Shown here: positions 26,175 through 28,304 of the stretch, piece after piece
Layout: every line of letters begins with the position of its first letter
How positions within the stretch are numbered: the stretch's first letter is position 1
DNA from: an uncultured Verrucomicrobiota bacterium
Lineage (GTDB): Bacteria; Verrucomicrobiota; Verrucomicrobiae; Verrucomicrobiales; DEV007
Reading direction: 5' to 3'
DNA length: 28,304 bases
NCBI GenBank assembly: GCA_902591645.1
Contig: CACJBM010000019.1
Span: 1 to 28,304 of the forward strand
The notes under the pieces: model-generated
What the model saw: only the letters and a program-made list of their open reading frames with translations
Told to the model about the DNA's origin: nothing
Database searches by the model: none
Program-made: the position numbers and the translations under genes

Positions 26175-27725
26175 ATGAACATTAAAGCTATTGTGTTGAT
26201 GGGCGCAGGCCTTCTGGTCGCGCTCTGGACCGGTCAGGCTGTCGGCAATGGCAATTACGGCACCGCTATTGCTGTTGCCGGTATTACAATCTTTGCTGTT
26301 CTCGTTTCAGTCGTTGGTAAACAGTATCGATTTGAAGGATGGGCAATCGCAATTGTCTGTGCGTGTTATTTTGTGGGAGGAAAAGGATTTGCTTACCAAA
26401 GACTCGTATCGATTCTTTTCATTGGGGAGGCGACATTGGTTTTGTTGATCGGGTTTCACTTGATTAGGTGCTTAGCAGGTAAGAATGATGTGCTTCCTAG
26501 GCACCCGCTCACTGTCCCGGTGATGTTGCTCCAAATTTATGGTTTTGCGCATCTCTTGATTGATAGGAAGTACTTTGATTTTTTCTTTCTCATGAAAGAT
26601 GTCGCTACCGTTTATTATGGTTTATTCTTTTTTCTAGTATTTCCATCGATGTTGCACCGTCCGACTCGGCAATATCTACTGAAGTTGCTTCCCATTATTT
26701 CAGGAATAGCGTTAACTATTTTGACTTCTTTCTTGTTAGTGCCGGGCTTGGAACAAAAAGTTTTTTATGGGACCATGGTACGTGGAGCTCCTTTGATCAT
26801 GCCCTCAATCGACGCTCTCATACCTGTTTGTGTAGGGTTTTCAGCATTTTGTTATTTTAAACACCTTCATTCGAGCGGGTTATGGAAGATACTATACCTG
26901 TGCACTTCCGTTTTTTGCACTGCGCCGTTATTCGCTCAGGGAAAGGCAGTATTTTATCTTGCGTTTTTCGCACTCGTTGGTGCCCTTTTTATAATTGGGC
27001 ATTGGCGCCTTCTGGTCGTTGGTTTGTTTGCCGGAATTCTTTCAACTGTTTTTATTTTCTCTTTGGTGGAGTCCCGCGTTATCGAGGATAAGGACGGCCG
27101 TTTTGAGAGGTTTTTGGAAGAGTTTTCGTCTTTTGATATAGCCGGTATTGGAAGTGGTAAGCAACGATTTGCGCAAGAGAATGTGGACTGGCGATTTACT
27201 TGGTGGAAAATGGTTATTGAGGATGTAATGAGAGAGAACCCTTGGTATGGGCTCGGCTTAGGCTCAGACATATCAACAAAATTTCATGCGACTTATTTCC
27301 AGACCGGAGAACATAATACTGATGTTCTTATTGCGAGATATCCGCATAATGTTTTAATCACTATATTTGGCAGGTTGGGTATCATTGGTCTTATGATTTT
27401 CCTCCCATTATGCATATTAATTGTGAGAGAACTTTGGCTGGGAATGATGAGATTGCGTGCATCTGTTGGTGAAAATGATCCAGGCCTTGCATTTGTTTGG
27501 GCATTTGTTTTGGCAGGATTTATAAATGCTTTTTTCCAATCCACTTTTGAAGCGCCTTATGCGGCAGTGGCATTTTGGTCCATGCTGGCAGTCCTTTGCG
27601 TGATGAATAGGCAGGTAGAGGAACCTAATGATGAGGATGAAGATGTTGAGGAAGGTATTGGCGCTCTGCCTGATAGGGGAATGCTGAATGAAGGAGAATT
27701 TGCAATGAGGTCAAAGGCCACATAG
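26175..27725 (+). CDS. O-antigen ligase / Wzy-like polymerase
   Basis: Inner-membrane protein of 516 residues with about 11-12 predicted helices, matching the Wzy_C/WaaL family that polymerises or transfers lipid-linked glycans at the periplasmic face. A large periplasmic loop (about 300-405) contains SRVIEDKDGRFERF, then NPWYGLGLGSD and RYPHNVLITIFGRLGIIGL; the G-G plus PHN motif is typical of the family. The C-terminal tail is strongly acidic (EEPNDEDEDVEEG), an unusual addition. With Wzx in the same locus, a Wzy polymerase role is more likely than a ligase role, but the two are hard to separate by sequence. No Shine-Dalgarno motif precedes the ATG. Confidence 0.88.
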   Translation: MNIKAIVLMGAGLLVALWTGQAVGNGNYGTAIAVAGITIFAVLVSVVGKQYRFEGWAIAIVCACYFVGGKGFAYQRLVSILFIGEATLVLLIGFHLIRCLAGKNDVLPRHPLTVPVMLLQIYGFAHLLIDRKYFDFFFLMKDVATVYYGLFFFLVFPSMLHRPTRQYLLKLLPIISGIALTILTSFLLVPGLEQKVFYGTMVRGAPLIMPSIDALIPVCVGFSAFCYFKHLHSSGLWKILYLCTSVFCTAPLFAQGKAVFYLAFFALVGALFIIGHWRLLVVGLFAGILSTVFIFSLVESRVIEDKDGRFERFLEEFSSFDIAGIGSGKQRFAQENVDWRFTWWKMVIEDVMRENPWYGLGLGSDISTKFHATYFQTGEHNTDVLIARYPHNVLITIFGRLGIIGLMIFLPLCILIVRELWLGMMRLRASVGENDPGLAFVWAFVLAGFINAFFQSTFEAPYAAVAFWSMLAVLCVMNRQVEEPNDEDEDVEEGIGALPDRGMLNEGEFAMRSKAT

Positions 27726-27759
27726 CTCAAAGGATTATAATGGTTTTGAATGTATTGTC

Positions 27760-28304
27760 ATGAAGGATGATCGAACTTGGCAAGGTGTAGTGCCGTGGAT
27801 ATATGGGAAAGTTCCTGCATTCCGTAGCAGGAGGTTTTCTAGGTTCTTGGCCGAACTTAAACCAAGGAAAAAAGAGAAGATTATTGATTTGGGTGGAGAA
27901 CCTGAGTTTTGGAAAAAATCCACTATAGAATTGGAAGTTCATTGCGTGAATTTGGATAAATTAGAATTTATTCAGGACGAATATTTAGTCAGAATAAGGA
28001 CCAGTGCCGGGGACTGTTGTGATCTTGCTGATGAGAAGGATGATTCTTATGATATCGTGTTCTCAAATAGCGTTATTGAGCATGTTGGTGATTTAGAGAG
28101 ACAAAAACTGTTTGCACAGAATGCTCTTCGTCTTGGCAAGAAATTATGGATTCAAACTCCAGCTAAATATTTCCCAGTTGAACCTCATTGGTTTGCTTTA
28201 TTTATCCACTGGTTTCCAAAAAAATATCAGTATTCTCTTTTCAGATTATTCGCTTTGCGCCAGCTCTTTGCCGGGGTCAGGCTCTCTAAGGAGGAGATAA
28301 AGGC
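27760..28304 (+). CDS. Class I SAM-dependent methyltransferase, partial at right edge
   Basis: The first 181 codons of a Rossmann-fold methyltransferase; the 3' end lies outside the window. From the ATG at 27760 it reads MKDDRTWQGVVPWIYGK, then KIIDLGGEPEFW (motif I, with GG in place of GxG), VHCVNLDKLEF (motif II acid), SAGDCCDLADEKDDSYDIVFSNSVIEHVGD (motifs III-IV, shown by DIVFSNSVIEH) and KKLWIQTPAKYFPVEPHW. The SNSVIEHV and QTPAKYFPVEPH phrases are shared with methyltransferases found in polysaccharide clusters. It probably methylates a sugar or lipid-linked intermediate. It starts 34 bp after the preceding stop. Confidence 0.85.
   Translation, partial: MKDDRTWQGVVPWIYGKVPAFRSRRFSRFLAELKPRKKEKIIDLGGEPEFWKKSTIELEVHCVNLDKLEFIQDEYLVRIRTSAGDCCDLADEKDDSYDIVFSNSVIEHVGDLERQKLFAQNALRLGKKLWIQTPAKYFPVEPHWFALFIHWFPKKYQYSLFRLFALRQLFAGVRLSKEEIK

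Overview
The window (28,304 bp, AT-leaning) looks like a chromosomal segment from the Planctomycetes-Verrucomicrobia-Lentisphaerae group, most likely a marine Verrucomicrobiota member. The grounds are a DUF1549/DUF1553 + DUF1501 gene pair, an FG-GAP/ASPIC-UnbV (CRTAC1) lipoprotein, secreted PQQ-like propeller proteins, a huge thrombospondin-3-like repeat protein, and very few Shine-Dalgarno motifs ahead of start codons. The taxonomic call is inference. No rRNA, tRNA, CRISPR array, insertion sequence or phage gene was seen.

Layout. (1) 1-3284, minus strand: one very long lipoprotein gene running off the left edge. Its reading frame holds an in-frame TGA at 1389-1391, immediately followed by a near-canonical bacterial SECIS hairpin, so I read it as a selenoprotein: FG-GAP repeats, selenocysteine, ASPIC/UnbV domain, TlpA-like redoxin with WCAPC, and a helical tail. 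(2) 3482-6955, plus strand, divergent from it: DUF1549/DUF1553 c-type haem protein and Tat-exported DUF1501 protein. The latter is frameshifted at a ten-G run. (3) 6962-9366, minus strand: a secreted PQQ-like propeller and a secreted NodB-like deacetylase-fold protein. (4) 9468-10311, minus strand: a small unknown gene and PII (glnB type) with a strong terminator and a candidate sigma-54 promoter. (5) 10629-15340, plus strand: a lipoprotein and the replicative DNA polymerase dnaE. (6) 15404-28304, plus strand: a surface-polysaccharide locus running off the right edge.

The polysaccharide locus begins with a GbsR/MarR-type regulator and a specialised NusG/RfaH-type elongation factor. A 12-base sequence matching the enterobacterial ops/JUMPstart element at 11 of 12 positions follows that gene. 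Then come a WecG/TagA-type transferase, a discoidin-like secreted protein, a Wzx flippase, WecB (UDP-GlcNAc 2-epimerase), a GT-B glycosyltransferase, a 1283-residue beta-helix/calcium-repeat/LamG secreted protein, a Wzy/ligase-like membrane protein and a truncated SAM methyltransferase. The inferred logic is that the NusG paralogue is recruited at ops and carries RNA polymerase through the long operon. The enzymes make and transfer ManNAc-containing repeat units, Wzx/Wzy export and polymerise them, and the beta-helix protein acts on or anchors to the product outside the cell.

The two strongest observations are the selenocysteine/SECIS reading of the CRTAC1-family gene and the NusG-paralogue-plus-ops arrangement.
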